Assembly: GCF_937912035.1 (NCBI RefSeq)
Contig: NZ_CALDPF010000021.1
Coordinates: 1-7,644, forward strand
DNA: 7,644 nt
Direction of reading: 5' to 3'
DNA from: an uncultured Bacteroides sp.
Lineage (GTDB): Bacteria; Bacteroidota; Bacteroidia; Bacteroidales; Bacteroidaceae
Under the pieces are notes generated by a model. The model worked only from the letters and a program-made list of their open reading frames with translations, searched no databases and had not been told where the DNA came from. The translations under genes were made by a program, and so were the position numbers. Shown here piece after piece: positions 6,519 to 7,644 of this stretch; the first letter of the stretch is position 1, and the number at the start of each line of letters is the position of its first letter.

Positions 6519-7042
6519 CTATATATTTCGCATCAATGATGCTGATTTTGTTCTGACTATATTGGGATCACATATCAGCCCGAATTACGAGTATTTTGTG
6601 TAGAAAGATATGAATGACTTCCGTTAGATTAAGTTTGCGGAGAGGTTTTTGCAGGTGCAGGAGTTCATCGGATATGCGAGACTTTTTGACTCTATCTGCA
6701 AAAATATCAAGAAAAGCATAGCAAACTCTATATCGTGGCGGTTACCTATCATTTACCTACAAGATGTGAGTTGTGTACCATTAGTAGGATTGATGCCTGT
6801 ATATTTGGATATTCGCATACCAATATTAACGTGGGAATAGGGGTAACCAGAATATCTACTTATTATCAATCGCTCATGGTTGATTAGAGAATGATACAAT
6901 ACATTATTCTGTTCAAAAAGTAGTAGATTGGATACAGAATCATTATAGATTGTATAATCGCTGACTTCGATAGACAGTTTAAATAAACATTCTGTGTATC
7001 TCTCATACGAGGATGTATTTTTTTATCATGGGATTCAAACGA

Positions 7043-7644
7043 TTAATAGTTTTTGCATTTATGATATATAATGGAAAGCACTCCAAGCAATATCACATAT
7101 AAGTATTCTGCTGTCCAATATACAGACAGGGATGTGCTGAAATTGCTTATCGTCCATAAATAAATCTGGTAGGCTATAATGGTTACAGCTTGGAAAATGA
7201 AAGTTGTACGTGTGGCACCTGTCCCTGTGACAGCATTCATATATACATAACCAGGTAAGGCAAAAGCATAATTCAATAGGGCTACTGTAAATGGCAGCTG
7301 TGCTATTTGCACCAGGCTTTCATTATTCGAATAAATATTGAAAAGTGGATTGAAACAGATTATAGAAAGGATAATAAGTGGAAATCCCACAGCATATCCC
7401 AAACGGATAACCCGGTTACATAACGGGAAAATCTGATTCTTTTGTCCTGCTCCCAATAGATTACTTATCAATGAGCCAGTAGTTGCTGCCAATGAATTGA
7501 CAATAACAAAAAACAAGGTGGATATGCTGCGTATGACATTTGTCGCTGCCAGTTCCAACTCGCCCAAATGCTCAATGGCTACGAAGAAAGCAAACCATGA
7601 GGCTACACCAATAAACGGATTGAACATGCTCCAGATAGATACAC
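7043..7644 (-). CDS. MATE-family efflux transporter, C-terminal part (partial, runs off right edge)
   Basis: This is the C-terminal part of a multidrug and toxin extrusion (NorM/DinF-type) transporter of the inner membrane, which exports compounds in exchange for Na+ or H+. The frame is open to the window edge, so the Met at 7627 is probably internal; about 200 of a usual 440-460 residues are visible. The piece has about five to six hydrophobic segments. Typical MATE stretches are SLAATTGSLISNLLGAGQKN (a small-residue helix ending in G-x-G) and ALPGYVYMNAVTGTGATRTT (the conserved G-x-G-x-TR region of the second half). It ends with a short basic tail, YHKCKNY. It points toward the jet operon (convergent) and is not likely to be functionally tied to it. 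No strong terminator is seen after its stop. Substrate unknown. Confidence 0.87.
   Translation of the reverse strand, partial: VSIWSMFNPFIGVASWFAFFVAIEHLGELELAATNVIRSISTLFFVIVNSLAATTGSLISNLLGAGQKNQIFPLCNRVIRLGYAVGFPLIILSIICFNPLFNIYSNNESLVQIAQLPFTVALLNYAFALPGYVYMNAVTGTGATRTTFIFQAVTIIAYQIYLWTISNFSTSLSVYWTAEYLYVILLGVLSIIYHKCKNY

Larger units (their letters stand above)
6484..7042. other. 559-base stretch without a convincing gene; possible decayed coding remnants
   Basis: No reading frame here looks like an intact gene. A + strand frame in phase with jetD runs from 6484 to 6840 and is broken only by TAG at 6601-6603 and 6625-6627 before a final TAG at 6838-6840. The 63-residue open piece from 6649 has no motif I recognise and no ribosome site. 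A second short + strand piece, 6884-6964, encodes SVQKVVDWIQNHY, which faintly recalls the start of an AraC-type helix-turn-helix region, but it is too short to name. No tRNA, insertion-sequence terminal repeats or CRISPR-like repeats were seen. The stretch separates the jet operon from a convergent transporter gene and may be the scarred edge of a mobile defence insertion. Confidence 0.4.

Noticed and set aside
6649..6840. 63-residue + strand frame after jetD as an independent small gene
   Set aside because: There is no ribosome site, no known motif and a poor start context; it is better treated as part of a possibly decayed TAG-broken frame.
6997..7026. Terminator-like ATAC...GTAT stem followed by a run of seven T near the end of the MATE gene
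   Set aside because: The stem is only 4 base pairs and the same bases can pair in another way. The T-run also lies on the wrong strand to serve the MATE gene.
6484..7042. Insertion sequence, tRNA or CRISPR array in the gene-poor stretch
   Set aside because: I found no paired terminal inverted repeats around a transposase frame, no cloverleaf pattern and no regularly spaced repeats.

Overview
The window carries a complete four-gene Wadjet (JetABCD / MksFEBG-type) plasmid-defence operon on the + strand, between the tail of an unidentified upstream gene and a MATE-family efflux transporter on the - strand. The DNA is AT-rich. Only jetC has a clear Shine-Dalgarno sequence in front of its start; the other starts follow A/T-rich leaders. 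This start pattern, and the flavour of the proteins, suggest a member of the Bacteroidota, probably Bacteroidales (Bacteroides/Prevotella-like). The taxonomic call is an inference and has not been searched.

Layout: 3-98, last 31 codons of a + strand gene that enters from the left. 144-1340, jetA (kleisin, MukF-like). 1390-1941, jetB (KITE, MukE-like). 1925-5587, jetC (SMC ATPase, MukB-like). 5590-6483, jetD (TOPRIM nuclease subunit). 6484-7042, 559 bases without a convincing gene, possibly holding decayed coding remnants. 7043-7644, C-terminal part of a MATE transporter that runs off the right edge. The four jet genes lie head to tail with a 49-base gap (A-B), a 17-base overlap (B-C) and a 2-base gap (C-D), as expected for one transcript.

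How the genes work together (known for the family): JetC dimers, bridged by the JetA kleisin and bound by JetB, form an SMC motor that extrudes DNA loops with ATP. When the motor has reeled in a small circular molecule it stalls, and the JetD dimer cleaves the DNA. Plasmids are removed while the chromosome is spared. The required parts are visible here: a Walker A motif at JetC 30-38, a Walker B pair D1160/E1161, a hinge near JetC 540-600, and the TOPRIM acids E166, D214 and D216 in JetD. The system therefore looks intact.

The Wadjet class is already described. The less expected points are a near-perfect 28-base inverted repeat inside the start of jetD, a GSDGT sequence where SMC proteins usually have an LSGGQ-type signature, a compact JetD, a short A/T-rich direct repeat on both sides of the operon, and a TAG-interrupted reading frame that continues in phase after jetD.
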